Source: JAAYZB01 sp035379945 (GTDB taxonomy: Bacteria > Bacillota_I > Bacilli_A > Izemoplasmatales > Hujiaoplasmataceae). From it: 64,000 nt of DNA. Positions 1 through 8,340 of the stretch are shown piece by piece. A program made the position numbers and the translations under genes. The notes under the pieces are model-generated. The model did no database searches. It worked only from the letters and a program-made list of their open reading frames with translations, and was not told the DNA's origin. The DNA lies in the NCBI GenBank assembly GCA_035379945.1, contig DAOSWG010000005.1, positions 1 through 64,000 on the forward strand. Reading direction: 5' to 3'. How positions within the stretch are numbered: position 1 is the stretch's first letter; each line of letters starts with the position of its first letter.

Positions 1-51
1 CGTGATATGATTTTAAAAATGAGAGTTGTAACTACCGGATACAAATATTAA
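1..51 (+). CDS. C-terminal end of an upstream gene (partial)
   Basis: Frame 1 is open from the window edge and ends in TAA at 49-51, giving 16 residues (RDMILKMRVVTTGYKY). It stops 28 bases before the SPFH gene and a ribosome binding site lies in between. SPFH genes are often preceded by an NfeD-type gene, but this tail is too short to identify. It could also be a chance open frame. Confidence 0.3.
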   Translation, partial: RDMILKMRVVTTGYKY

Positions 52-79
52 AAACCATATATTTTAAGGAGGTATCACT

Positions 80-1045
80 ATGTTTTCATTTGTTTTTGGA
101 GGCATTGGCACTGGAGGAATCATCGCCTTGGTCTCCGCCGCAGTCATCATTCTTATTTATCTTGGCGCCAGAATCAAGATCGTTCCGCAAGCCACACAAT
201 ATGTCATTGAACGCTGGGGAAGCTACTATACCACATGGAATGCCGGTTTTCATTTCCTGTTTCCGTTCCTGGATCGCATCAGAAAAACCTATAATGCCAG
301 GGGAATAATGGCCGACAGCATCACTTTGAAAGAACAAGTTCTGGATTTCCCGCCACAGGCCGTTATCACCAAGGATAACGTAACCATGCAGATCGACACC
401 GTTGTCTTTCTCCAGGTAACAGACGCCAAACAATATGTGTACGGCGCCGAAAACCCCGGATTGTTGATCGAACAGCTTACCGCTACCACGCTTCGTAACA
501 TCATCGGCGAACTGGAACTTGACCAAACCCTGACAAGCCGCGATCTCATCAACGAAAGAATGAGAAGAATCCTTGATGAAGCCACCGATCCTTGGGGCAT
601 CAAGATCAACCGCGTCGAGTTGAAAAACATCATTCCACCGAAAGAAATCCGTGAAGCCATGGAAAAGCAAATGCGTGCCGAACGTGAACGCCGCGAATCC
701 ATTCTGATTTCCGAAGGTAAAAAAGCTTCGAACATCCTGGAAGCCGAAGGCGAAAAGGCCGCCGCGATCTTGCGTGCCGAAGCCAAAAAAGAAGCTGCCA
801 TCAGAGAAGCTGAAGGACAGGCTGCCGCCATTCTGAAAGTTCAGGAAGCAACGGCAAAAGGTCTGGAACTCATCAAAAGCGTCAAAGCCGACGGCGCCGT
901 ACTAACCTTGGAAGCCTACCGCGCCATGGAAAAAGTATCGGAAGGACAAGCCACTAAGATTATCATCCCTTCCGAAATGCAGGGTATCGTCGGTCTCGCA
1001 TCGGGACTTGTCGAAGCTCTCAAAGATCCAAAAGACAAGAAGTAA
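80..1045 (+). CDS. SPFH/Band 7 (slipin/stomatin-like) membrane scaffold protein
   Basis: This 321-aa protein has one N-terminal membrane segment (about residues 10-30), then an SPFH/Band 7 domain (about 33-190). An Ala/Glu/Lys-rich coiled coil follows (about 200-260), with repeats of the type EAEGEKAAAILRAEA. This is the layout of slipins and QmcA/HflC-like proteins, which oligomerise on the inner face of the membrane and organise lipid microdomains or membrane proteases. The start is supported by AAGGAGG about 8 bases upstream. No NfeD partner is visible in the window. The exact subfamily is inferred from general architecture. The 194-aa frame on the opposite strand is a shadow. Confidence 0.88.
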   Translation: MFSFVFGGIGTGGIIALVSAAVIILIYLGARIKIVPQATQYVIERWGSYYTTWNAGFHFLFPFLDRIRKTYNARGIMADSITLKEQVLDFPPQAVITKDNVTMQIDTVVFLQVTDAKQYVYGAENPGLLIEQLTATTLRNIIGELELDQTLTSRDLINERMRRILDEATDPWGIKINRVELKNIIPPKEIREAMEKQMRAERERRESILISEGKKASNILEAEGEKAAAILRAEAKKEAAIREAEGQAAAILKVQEATAKGLELIKSVKADGAVLTLEAYRAMEKVSEGQATKIIIPSEMQGIVGLASGLVEALKDPKDKK

Positions 1046-1155
1046 TATCTCGGATCTAACAATCTTTATCGCTTCGCGCAAACAGCTTTATACTCAAAAT
1101 TCCGCTTTGTAACCAGATAAAACAGATAATTATAATTATCGATTCCATACAAATA

Positions 1156-1190
1156 AAAACCGGATTTCTTTCATTATGAAGTCCGGTTTT
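1156..1190. terminator. Bidirectional intrinsic terminator between SPFH gene and asnS
   Basis: AAAACCGGA (1156-1164) pairs with TCCGGTTTT (1182-1190). The flanks are A-rich on the left and T-rich on the right, so the hairpin can stop transcripts from both converging genes. It sits directly after the asnS stop at 1200. Confidence 0.8.
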
Positions 1191-1199
1191 TTGTTTAAA

Positions 1200-2588
1200 T
1201 TAGAATTCACAGTTTTTTGGTGTTCTCGGGAACGGGATGACATCTCTGATGTTATCTACGCCCGTCACATACATCACCATGCGCGCAAGTCCCAAACCGA
1301 ATCCGGCATGCGGTGCCCCTCCGTATCTGCGGAGATCTAAATACCACCAGAGCGGCTTTTCTTCCACATGCATTTCCGCCATGCGTTTTTCAAGCACGTC
1401 GAGTCGTTCCTCTCTTTGGGATCCACCGATAATTTCACCGGCTCCCGGCACTAAAAGATCCGCTGCGGCGACGGTTTTGCCATCATCGTTCAAACGCATA
1501 TAGAAGGCTTTTATATCCTTTGGCCAATCCGTTACGAAAACCGGCCCATCAAAATACTTGGTTAGATATTTTTGGTGTTCGGTGGCCAAATCTTGCCCTT
1601 GTTCTGGCTCAATTGCAAATTTTTCTTTACTTGTTAACAAAATATCTATGGCATCTTTATGCTTGACAGACTTGAATGTGGAGTTAAGAACTTTAGTCAA
1701 TTTATCTTTCAATCCACTTTCGACAAAGCGGTCACAGAAATCCACTTCCTGGGCACATTCCGAAAGCACTTCGGCAATGATATACTTGATCATTGCTTCC
1801 GCTAAAGCCATATCCTTGTCCAGATCGGCAAATGCTATTTCGGGTTCAATCATCCAAAATTCCGATGCGTGTCTTTGCGTGTTGGAGTTTTCAGCCCGGA
1901 ATGTTGGTCCAAAAGTGTAGACGTTTCTATACGCCATGGCAAATATTTCGGCTTGAAGCTGTCCGGATACGGTCAGGTTGGCCGATCTTCCGAAAAAGTC
2001 CTGTCCGTAGTCCACTTTTTTATCATCATTCAAAGGAGGATTGTCCATATCTATGGTTGTGACTCTGAACATTTCTCCAGCGCCTTCGGCATCTGATCCG
2101 GTTATGATCGGCGTGTTTACGTATATAAATCCTTGTTCCTGGAAAAATTTATGAATACTGTAAGAAACCGTATTGCGAATTCGGAAGACAGCTTGAAATA
2201 AATTGGTTCTTACGCGCAAATGCGCGTTTTCCCGGAGAAATTCTCTTGTGTGCCTTTTTGGTTGTATGGGATAGTTTTCCGGGCTGTCTCCGATTAAAAC
2301 TATTCTTTCAGCTTTGATTTCAAACGGTTGTTTGGCATTCGGGGTGGCAACGATAATACCTTCAACTTCGATCGATGATCCGATCCGGTATTTTTGAATA
2401 TCCTTAAATCCGTCGATGTTTTTTTCCTCATATACGATCTGAGCTGTATCAAAACAAGTGCCGTCATGCAGATCGATAAACCCGAACTCCTTCTGGGCTC
2501 GGTTATTTCTGATCCACCCTTGCAAAACCACCGTTTGACCAGCAAACGTTTGATAATCCTCTTTTAATACCATCAATGTTGTTTCCAT
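1200..2588 (-). CDS. asnS: Asparaginyl-tRNA synthetase
   Basis: This class IIb synthetase has 462 aa and charges tRNA-Asn. An N-terminal OB-fold anticodon-binding domain (about 15-105) includes the segment VLQGWIRNNRAQKEFGFIDL. The catalytic domain shows motif 2 around TFRAENSNTQRHASEFWMIE and motif 3 near the C-terminus (GFGLGLARMVMYVTG). The RAENSNTxRH signature separates AsnRS from AspRS. It overlaps the upstream alkylation-repair gene by 16 bases, so the two are cotranscribed. A T-box leader with an AAC (Asn) specifier about 700 bases upstream independently supports the Asn assignment. Confidence 0.96.
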   Translation of the reverse strand: METTLMVLKEDYQTFAGQTVVLQGWIRNNRAQKEFGFIDLHDGTCFDTAQIVYEEKNIDGFKDIQKYRIGSSIEVEGIIVATPNAKQPFEIKAERIVLIGDSPENYPIQPKRHTREFLRENAHLRVRTNLFQAVFRIRNTVSYSIHKFFQEQGFIYVNTPIITGSDAEGAGEMFRVTTIDMDNPPLNDDKKVDYGQDFFGRSANLTVSGQLQAEIFAMAYRNVYTFGPTFRAENSNTQRHASEFWMIEPEIAFADLDKDMALAEAMIKYIIAEVLSECAQEVDFCDRFVESGLKDKLTKVLNSTFKSVKHKDAIDILLTSKEKFAIEPEQGQDLATEHQKYLTKYFDGPVFVTDWPKDIKAFYMRLNDDGKTVAAADLLVPGAGEIIGGSQREERLDVLEKRMAEMHVEEKPLWWYLDLRRYGGAPHAGFGLGLARMVMYVTGVDNIRDVIPFPRTPKNCEF

Positions 2589-3274
2589 GTGAAATCCCCC
2601 TTTAAAATCATTTGTCTAATGTTTTCCTCGTGTCTTTCGATTGCGTAACGCAAAGTCGTACGATCTATCTTTTCATAGTGCTTCTCCAAAAAATCATCGA
2701 GTAGTTCCCGGTTGTGCTTTCCAACTTCTCTCAGAACCCATCCGCAAGCTTTATGAATTGTGTCCTCTTTGTCCTCAAGCAAGATTTCCGCTATCTTCAA
2801 AGATACATCATATTGATCGTGTCTTACAAGGGTCAAGGTGGACACTATGCTTATTCTTCTATGCCAAACATCATCGGTGGTAGCGTAGGAAAACAATAAA
2901 GTAAAATCCTGTGTGTTGCGAGTGTATTCGCCAAGAATGTAAGGCGCCGATATATCAACCAAATCCCAATTATCGATCTTGTCGAGATGTTTAGAATATT
3001 GTCTGGCTAGCCTTCTTTGTTCTTCGAGTGTTGCTTTTTTCATTTTCCCGTTCATGATGACGAGAGCACAAGTTCTTACATCATGGACTCTGCTTTTCAA
3101 CATCTCGTCCAATTTTGCCTCTGTGATTTCGTTCTGGTATTTTTTGGCAACGTTTCTTATTGTCGGAGCGCTGATTCCCCAGTAGGTTTCTTTTACCGGC
3201 CTTTGATTGTATCTTGGTTTTCTGTCTACTTCTTTATCCATGGTTTTATGGGAGTATAGTTCTTCGATAATCAT
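2573..3274 (-). CDS. DNA alkylation repair protein, AlkD-like HEAT-repeat family
   Basis: This 233-aa, largely helical protein matches the DNA alkylation repair (AlkD/YhaZ-like) family, which excises bulky or positively charged alkylated bases. Family-like segments are WGISAPTIRNVAKKYQ near the N-terminus, DNWDLVDISAPYILGEY in the middle and HKACGWVLREVGK towards the C-terminus. I chose the start MIIEELYSHK at 3274, because GGAGGGG lies about 5 bases upstream. The longer frame to 3316 would run into the T-box terminator. The gene is the first of the T-box operon and overlaps asnS by 16 bases, so a repair gene is placed under Asn-tRNA control. Family is confident; substrate is not known. Confidence 0.82.
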   Translation of the reverse strand: MIIEELYSHKTMDKEVDRKPRYNQRPVKETYWGISAPTIRNVAKKYQNEITEAKLDEMLKSRVHDVRTCALVIMNGKMKKATLEEQRRLARQYSKHLDKIDNWDLVDISAPYILGEYTRNTQDFTLLFSYATTDDVWHRRISIVSTLTLVRHDQYDVSLKIAEILLEDKEDTIHKACGWVLREVGKHNRELLDDFLEKHYEKIDRTTLRYAIERHEENIRQMILKGDFTWKQH

Positions 3275-3300
3275 TATGTTACCCCTCCGTATAAATAAAA

Positions 3301-3513
3301 AATCGTCCTTTTTCAAGGACGAATAAAAATCCGTGGTACCACCTTTGTTCCGGCTTTGCCGGCGCTCGATATCCTTAACGCGGAATGACGTACAGGTCTA
3401 CTTGATTTCTTCTGTCTCTCCCGGTGTTTTTCGAAATGTCTCCGTCACAAGGCTTCCACCGCCCCTTGCTCGCTTTGGACAAAACGACATTCTACTCGTC
3501 CGTTCATCGATGT
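3301..3513 (-). promoter_or_regulatory. T-box riboswitch (tRNA-Asn) controlling alkD-like gene and asnS
   Basis: Read on the minus strand, the leader shows the ordered T-box parts. An AGTA-type motif sits in ggacgagtag (about 3491-3502). The distal stem I region is agcgagcaaggggcggtgg (about 3453-3471). A specifier-loop segment holds AAC at 3428-3426 followed by ACC. The antiterminator bulge element is tggtaccacgg (about 3332-3342). A terminator hairpin cgtcctt/aaggacg (3304-3321) is followed by a U-run. Uncharged tRNA-Asn should stabilise the antiterminator and switch on the operon. The AAC specifier fits asnS. Stem I pairing was judged by eye. Confidence 0.9.
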
Positions 3514-3519
3514 ACCTAT

Positions 3520-3549
3520 ATTATACATCATGTTTGCTTTCTTTGTAAA
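3520..3549 (-). promoter_or_regulatory. Sigma-70 type promoter of the T-box operon
   Basis: On the minus strand TTTACA (3549-3544) is followed by an 18-base spacer and a perfect TATAAT (3525-3520). Transcription would start near 3513, just before the T-box stem I. It lies immediately downstream of the prs terminator. Confidence 0.75.
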
Positions 3550-3562
3550 CACAAGAAAAAAA

Positions 3563-3580
3563 CATCGGCGTTTGCCGATG
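3563..3580 (-). terminator. Intrinsic terminator of prs
   Basis: CATCGGC (3580-3574 on the minus strand) pairs with GCCGATG (3569-3563) around a 4-base loop and runs into TTTTTTT on the minus strand. It begins a few bases after the prs stop. Confidence 0.8.
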
Positions 3581-3584
3581 CTTT

Positions 3585-4535
3585 TTATTGGAAAAGAGTG
3601 GACACTCCTTGATCGTCGATAATGTTTATAATACCTTGTCCTAAGAGTTCGCACACAGATAATTGGACCAGTTTTGGAAAATATTTTTCTTCCGGCAATT
3701 CGATCGTGTCAGTGCATACAAGTTCCAAAATTGGCGAGTCCATGATCAATTTGATGGCGTTTCCGGAAAGAAGCGGATGCGTGCAGCAGCAGTAGATATC
3801 CTTGGCTCCGGCTTCCTGCAGGGCTTTGGATGCCGCAGACACAGAACCGGCTGTGTCGACCATATCGTCGATCAAAATGCAATTCTTGCCTTTGACCTTA
3901 CCGATGATGTTCATCACTTCGGCGACATTGGGTTCCGGGCGGGTTTTGTCGATGATGGCGATTGGCGCGGACAGAACGTCTGCCAAGGTTCTCGCCCTAG
4001 TAACGCCACCGTGATCCGGAGACACGACGACGATATCCTGCAAATTCTTATCTTTCATGTATTTGGAAATGAGAGGCATCGAACGGAAATTATCGATCGG
4101 GATATCAAAGAACCCCTGAAGCTGAGCGGCGTGAAGATCCATACAGATGACACGCGTAGCCCCGGCGATTTGAATGAGGTTTGCGACTAGTTTGGCGGAA
4201 ATGGGTTGTCTGGCTTTCACTTTCCGATCCTGGCGTGAATATCCATAATAAGGAATGACTACGTTTATTTCCCTGGCCGACGCGCGTTTCAGCGCATCGA
4301 TCATGATCAGGAGTTCCATGATGTGTTCGTTCACCGGCGGATTGGTCGATTGGATGACAAACACTTTGTGTCCGCGGACGGTTTCTGGAATATTGATGCT
4401 CAGTTCGCCGTCAGCAAAATGGGTTACTTCCGATTGACTCAAAGGGATACCGATGTAATCGGCTATTTCCTGAGCCAGTTTTTTGTTGGAACTCAAAGCG
4501 AAGATTTTGACTTTTGATCCGTGAAAGACTGCCAT
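3585..4535 (-). CDS. prs: Ribose-phosphate pyrophosphokinase (PRPP synthase)
   Basis: This 316-aa class I PRPP synthase makes 5-phosphoribosyl pyrophosphate from ribose 5-phosphate and ATP for nucleotide, His and Trp synthesis. It has the family length. The flexible loop is YYGYSRQDRKVKARQPIS, a metal/substrate site is VVSPDHGGVTRAR, and the PRPP loop is ILIDDMVDTAGS (about 216-227). GGAGG lies 6 bases before the ATG. The gene follows spoVG on the same strand, a pairing also known near the Bacillus origin, but a terminator separates them here. Confidence 0.96.
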   Translation of the reverse strand: MAVFHGSKVKIFALSSNKKLAQEIADYIGIPLSQSEVTHFADGELSINIPETVRGHKVFVIQSTNPPVNEHIMELLIMIDALKRASAREINVVIPYYGYSRQDRKVKARQPISAKLVANLIQIAGATRVICMDLHAAQLQGFFDIPIDNFRSMPLISKYMKDKNLQDIVVVSPDHGGVTRARTLADVLSAPIAIIDKTRPEPNVAEVMNIIGKVKGKNCILIDDMVDTAGSVSAASKALQEAGAKDIYCCCTHPLLSGNAIKLIMDSPILELVCTDTIELPEEKYFPKLVQLSVCELLGQGIINIIDDQGVSTLFQ

Positions 4536-4600
4536 TTCTTTCCTCCGTGGTTCTTTATTTTGATGACACAGATATTATACAACATAAAAAGCAAATTAAA

Positions 4601-4627
4601 AAGTGCCAACTTTCCCGGTCGGCACTT
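4601..4627 (-). terminator. Intrinsic terminator of spoVG
   Basis: AAGTGCC (4627-4621, minus strand) pairs with GGCACTT (4607-4601), followed by a T-rich run. It lies between the spoVG stop and the prs start. Confidence 0.75.
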
Positions 4628-4644
4628 GCGTTTATCAAAAAGAT

Positions 4645-4923
4645 TTATTCCTCTTTGGCATCCTTGAGCTCCGGGAGTTTGGCAAAGGCTTCTAAAACGG
4701 CCTTCTCTATTTCGCTCCTTGTTTCGGTATTGATAGGATGGGCGACGTCCTTGAACTCCCCATTAGGCATTTTGCGACTTGGCATCGCCACAAAGAGACC
4801 GTTCTTCCCCTCAATGATCCTCAGCTCATGAACAACGAAGCACTCGTCAATAGTAATGGCGGCAATTCCTACTAAGCGATTATCCCCATTGACTCTTTTT
4901 GCACGCACTTCCGTTATCTGCAT
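4645..4923 (-). CDS. spoVG: SpoVG family regulatory protein
   Basis: This 92-aa protein starts MQITEVRAKRVNGDNRLVGI and contains RIIEGKNGLFVAMPSRK and DVAHPINTETR, the hallmark segments of SpoVG. Members bind RNA or DNA and act as pleiotropic regulators; in Bacillus they affect septation and sporulation. The presence of spoVG does not prove that this organism sporulates. AGAGGTGG precedes the ATG. An extended -10 TGATATAAT lies about 20 bases upstream and a terminator follows, so it looks monocistronic. Confidence 0.95.
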   Translation of the reverse strand: MQITEVRAKRVNGDNRLVGIAAITIDECFVVHELRIIEGKNGLFVAMPSRKMPNGEFKDVAHPINTETRSEIEKAVLEAFAKLPELKDAKEE

Positions 4924-4942
4924 ATTACCACCTCTTTAGATG

Positions 4943-4951
4943 ATTATATCA
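4943..4951 (-). promoter_or_regulatory. Extended -10 promoter element of spoVG
   Basis: The minus strand reads TGATATAAT, an extended -10 hexamer, about 20 bases upstream of the spoVG ATG. No clear -35 was seen. The same 9-mer recurs before five other genes in this window. Confidence 0.6.
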
Positions 4952-4990
4952 TGCGATTTTTACTTTTTCTATACGTTTAACGAAATTGCT

Positions 4991-5842
4991 TCACAAAAAA
5001 TTGTAAATTTCAACAAAATATTTCTTTTTGTATTTAGCCATAAAATCCTCGACATTCTGGTTTTCGCCGGTTAACAGTTTGATGAAAGTCGAACCTGATC
5101 CAGTCATTACCAAACCGGTTGTCCCGAAGTTTTTTGTGAGTGTTTTTTCCGCTTCCGCAACATCGGAATTGTTCTCGACGGAAATTTTCTGTAAAGCGTT
5201 ATGCATCGCCTCGGCAAATTTGTTAATATCTTTTTTGGCTATGGCTTTCATTATCTTCTGGTCATCGGAGTTATCAAACCCTTTACGATTACCGATGGTG
5301 AAAATATCTTTTGTCGCCACATATACTCGCGGGTTCAAAAGTAAGAGCTGGCATCCGGAAAAATTAAAATCTATCTTGGTAATCTTTTCCCCTTCGCCTT
5401 CGACGATCGCCGGGTAATCAACCAGGCAATATGGTATGTCGGCTCCATATTTCATACCGATCTCCACCATCTCTGTAAAACTTAGATGGAGTTCCAGCAA
5501 TTTGTCCACGCCCCTGATGATGGCCGCGGCATCTGTGGAATTTCCGGCTAATCCCGCTCCGAACGGAATCTTTTTTTCAATTTCGATTTTTATCCCTTCG
5601 TCGGGAAGATAGTGTTCCACCATGTATTCAGCAATGTCTTGAACGATATTGTTCTGGTTGGACAAAAAGAGATCGTTGGATTCGATCAAAGCCACTCCGG
5701 CCGATTTTATCTTGGATATTCTTATCGTATCGTAAAAATCGATTTTGGCATTGATCATTTTCAGATTGTGGTATCCGTTGTTTTTCGCATCCAGGACGTT
5801 TATGAACAGATTGACTTTAGCGTATGCTTTTTCGGTAACCAT
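4991..5842 (-). CDS. ispE: 4-diphosphocytidyl-2-C-methyl-D-erythritol kinase
   Basis: This 283-aa GHMP kinase phosphorylates CDP-methylerythritol in the non-mevalonate isoprenoid pathway. The N-terminal AKVNLFINV segment and the ATP loop PFGAGLAGNSTDAAA (about 92-106) are typical of IspE. LVMTGSGSTF near residue 240 is the C-terminal glycine motif. AAGGAGG lies 9 bases before the ATG, inside the end of the preceding membrane-protein gene, whose stop is 4 bases upstream, so the two are coupled. The next pathway enzymes, ispD and ispF, sit together at 62.4-63.6 kb. The stop codon is TGA. Confidence 0.94.
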   Translation of the reverse strand: MVTEKAYAKVNLFINVLDAKNNGYHNLKMINAKIDFYDTIRISKIKSAGVALIESNDLFLSNQNNIVQDIAEYMVEHYLPDEGIKIEIEKKIPFGAGLAGNSTDAAAIIRGVDKLLELHLSFTEMVEIGMKYGADIPYCLVDYPAIVEGEGEKITKIDFNFSGCQLLLLNPRVYVATKDIFTIGNRKGFDNSDDQKIMKAIAKKDINKFAEAMHNALQKISVENNSDVAEAEKTLTKNFGTTGLVMTGSGSTFIKLLTGENQNVEDFMAKYKKKYFVEIYNFL

Positions 5843-5846
5843 GTTG

Positions 5847-6548
5847 TCAGGCCTCCTTTTTCAGTCTCTTTTTCTCTTTGGAATAAAGCCAGAATCCTCC
5901 CGACACAGAAACCAATATGGCGCCGGCGGTTCCAACAATCAAATCCAGCATTGTGTCCACCAATCCGTAGTCTTGGGGAAAAATGGTGCTGGTGTTGTCC
6001 CATTGATATCTTTGCATGTTACGCAACGTTTCGTTATTTATGTTGTATGACAACGTGTCGATAAAAAACTCGTAGAATTCCCACAACACAAGAAGCGTCA
6101 CGGAAAACGTGAAGGCGAACACCGCAGTCATCACCGGGCTCATCCGCGCTTCCATAGGTTTGCTAAGATTGATGAAATGAATGATTTCAAAAGCAATCAC
6201 CGAGATTGTTATTCCGCTTACCGTGTGTAACAATTTATCGTATCCCTGGACGTCGACAAGAAAATTATGAATGTTTCCGAGGACGATCGATGCAAAGAGA
6301 AAACTCAAAACCAGGATTTCCAAATAATTTGGTATATCGAGTTTGAACCTTGATTCTATCAACCAAGGAACCGAAAACAAAACAATGGCGAGGACAGATA
6401 GAAATATGTTGGAAAGTCCGGCCTCTCTTGTGTCTGACGAATTGGCGAATATCACACTAAAGATTGACGCTATCAACTCACCGATCACGATTCCGACAAA
6501 TATGAAATATACAATTTTCGAACTTTCCAGGCGTTTTCTTTTCTTCAT
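5847..6548 (-). CDS. Multi-pass membrane protein, possibly DUF2238/YjdF-like
   Basis: This 233-aa protein has about six hydrophobic segments. Conserved-looking polar features are YDKLLHTVSG in the middle, LWEFYEFFIDTL, and GLVDTMLDLIVGTAGA near the C-terminus. The spacing of the DKLLH, WEFYEF and DTM.DL elements recalls the uncharacterised DUF2238/YjdF family, an inference from memory only. I start at the ATG at 6548, because AAGGAG lies 7 bases upstream. The longer frame to 6593 has no ribosome binding site. The last six residues, KRLKKEA, are charged and cytoplasmic. It is cotranscribed with ispE. Function is unknown. Confidence 0.72.
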   Translation of the reverse strand: MKKRKRLESSKIVYFIFVGIVIGELIASIFSVIFANSSDTREAGLSNIFLSVLAIVLFSVPWLIESRFKLDIPNYLEILVLSFLFASIVLGNIHNFLVDVQGYDKLLHTVSGITISVIAFEIIHFINLSKPMEARMSPVMTAVFAFTFSVTLLVLWEFYEFFIDTLSYNINNETLRNMQRYQWDNTSTIFPQDYGLVDTMLDLIVGTAGAILVSVSGGFWLYSKEKKRLKKEA

Positions 6549-6608
6549 CGCTTTTCTCCTTTTATTGTAGCGTTTTACTTTGTGGTATTTCAAGTTCCCG
6601 GCTGTTTT

Positions 6609-6941
6609 TTATTTTTCCGTCCCGATTGTTGTTATATCATCGAAATCGATTATTTCCCCGGTTGACATGAAAATCTTTTTTTTGTCTTTGTCCGTTTTAA
6701 TTACATTGCCGAAAGTGGAACGCATGTATCCGTCGCTATAATAGTTTACATTGATTTCCTTGTTTTTGCAAAGCGCAAAATCCAGTATGCGATTCATTTC
6801 TTCCAGCATGTCTTCGCTGACGGCCGGTTTTTCTTTTTTTCCCATCCGATATTTCATCGCTTCAAGCAACGGTCTGTAACCCACCAACGCGTCGAACGCG
6901 CCCCATTTGATTAAGCCCCGGTCCACATATTTTTTACGCAT
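6609..6941 (-). CDS. YolD-like protein
   Basis: The 110-aa sequence begins RKKYVDRGLIKWGAFDAL and contains INVNYYSDGYMRSTFGNV, matching the YolD family. YolD proteins are often encoded next to Y-family polymerases of the UvrX/YqjW type and are thought to act with them in the SOS response. Here the gene overlaps the polymerase gene by 8 bases and follows it, so the two are one transcriptional unit. The biochemical role of the family is not settled. Confidence 0.85.
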   Translation of the reverse strand: MRKKYVDRGLIKWGAFDALVGYRPLLEAMKYRMGKKEKPAVSEDMLEEMNRILDFALCKNKEINVNYYSDGYMRSTFGNVIKTDKDKKKIFMSTGEIIDFDDITTIGTEK

Positions 6942-8214
6942 GATGGCCTCCGATCATTTTATTTCTGTCTTTGACGGTAGATCCGTCAAGTTCGCTGGAA
7001 GCCCGATTGACGGAATTTTTACCAAAACGGTTTTTGATGCCGTCGATGGCTTTGGCTACCTTCTGTTCCTTGACCAGTTTTTCCGGATCCTCAAACAGAC
7101 TCAGTTGAAGATCTTCGCTATTTACAAGATTGGCTACGGCGATCTGAACGCGTCTTATGGGAAGATCTTCTTCATAGTGCTTGTCAAAAATCCGAACAAA
7201 TTCGTCATAGATAAGCGATGCGTTGGCCGTTGGTCGTTCCATAGTTTTGCTGCCGGAGAATCCACCGCCGTTGTCTTTTCCGTATCCAATTCCAAAATAG
7301 ACCGTTCTGGCCTGCTTGTTGCTTGTGCGTAAACGCCGGCAGACATCATCGGCCATTTCGAGCATGATTTGATATATATCCGGTTTATAATAATCCCTGA
7401 ATAAAACTTGTCCGGTTCCGTAGCTTTTACTAAACGGCTTTATTTTGGTTTTGTCTTGGATCAGACTCATATCAATTCCGTGCGTGTGATAAAAAAGTTC
7501 TTCGCCAAGAATGCCAAATCGTTTCTTGAGTTTATCTACATCGGATCCGGCAATATCACCGATCTTGTAGAAACCCATTCGATTCAATCTGGCTTCCATG
7601 TTTCTCCCGATGCCCCACATTTTGCTTAACGGTGATACCGGCCACAGTTGCTCGGGAATATCTTCGTAGTCCCATTTGGCAACAAAATCCTTTTTGTTTT
7701 TTGATCCGATATCCAGCGCCAGTTTGGCCATAAGCATGTTCGGCCCGATGCCGCAACTGGAATATATTCCGGTTTCCTTGTAAATTGTATCCATCAATTC
7801 CTTAGCTATTTCCAAATCGTTCTTGTGATAATATTCCAGGTAATTGGTAAAATCCATGAATGCTTCGTCGATCGAGTATACATAGATATCATCGTCCGAT
7901 ATGTATCTTAAGTAGATGCCGATAATCTGAGCGGAAAAAGAAAGATATGTCTGCATCCGCGGTTTGCGGTAAATGATATCCACATTCTTGGGCAGTTCGC
8001 GTATCCGGCATCTTCCCGGAACTCCCATTGTTTTCAGGTAAGGCGACACGGCCAAAACGATCGCTCCGCTGCCTCTTGCTTTGTCAGTGACGACCAGCGG
8101 CGTCTTAAATGGATCCAAGCCAAGAAGACTGCATTCGACCGAAGCAAAAAAACTTTTCAGGTCGATGCAGATGATATGCTTGTGCAGTTTGTATTCGTCC
8201 ATCATTTTTCCCAC
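6934..8214 (-). CDS. Y-family (DinB/UmuC-like) translesion DNA polymerase, UvrX/YqjW type
   Basis: This 426-aa polymerase starts its palm domain with IICIDLKSFFASVE, where the first catalytic Asp lies, and carries the second acidic pair in YVYSIDEAFMDFT (about residues 110-120). A helix-hairpin-helix region (PLSKMWGIGRNMEARLNRMG) and a little-finger domain follow. The C-terminus has a clamp-binding-like QLSLF motif (about residue 375). The start at 8214 is a GTG with AAAGGA five bases upstream. Internal ATGs four and five codons in are possible. Translational coupling with yolD supports an SOS-mutagenesis cassette. No clear LexA box was found. Confidence 0.9.
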   Translation of the reverse strand: MGKMMDEYKLHKHIICIDLKSFFASVECSLLGLDPFKTPLVVTDKARGSGAIVLAVSPYLKTMGVPGRCRIRELPKNVDIIYRKPRMQTYLSFSAQIIGIYLRYISDDDIYVYSIDEAFMDFTNYLEYYHKNDLEIAKELMDTIYKETGIYSSCGIGPNMLMAKLALDIGSKNKKDFVAKWDYEDIPEQLWPVSPLSKMWGIGRNMEARLNRMGFYKIGDIAGSDVDKLKKRFGILGEELFYHTHGIDMSLIQDKTKIKPFSKSYGTGQVLFRDYYKPDIYQIMLEMADDVCRRLRTSNKQARTVYFGIGYGKDNGGGFSGSKTMERPTANASLIYDEFVRIFDKHYEEDLPIRRVQIAVANLVNSEDLQLSLFEDPEKLVKEQKVAKAIDGIKNRFGKNSVNRASSELDGSTVKDRNKMIGGHHA

Positions 8215-8291
8215 TTCGTTCCTTTCATCTTTATTATACTATTTTCCCGGTGATAATTCAGATGTGTTCCGGTATTTATTTTCAAATATGA

Positions 8292-8327
8292 AAAACATTT
8301 CCCGCATGTGTTCGAGGGAAATGTTTT
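8292..8327 (-). terminator. Terminator of the pst-pho operon
   Basis: A 12-bp stem AAAACATTTCCC (8292-8303) / GGGAAATGTTTT (8316-8327) begins about 13 bases after the phoR stop on the minus strand. The minus-strand tail is T-rich. Confidence 0.75.
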
Positions 8328-8340
8328 GTTCTATATTGCG

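Noticed and set aside
86..670. 194-aa minus-strand frame inside the SPFH gene
   Set aside because: Antisense shadow with no ribosome binding site and no recognisable motif.
3445..3654. 69-aa minus-strand frame over the prs end and T-box leader
   Set aside because: The region is fully explained by the prs 3' end, its terminator and the T-box stem I.
4991..5842. Genetic code 4 (TGA as Trp), as in mycoplasmas
   Set aside because: TGA ends ispE, tyrA, recF and other genes at the expected family lengths and Trp is encoded by TGG throughout, so code 11 applies.
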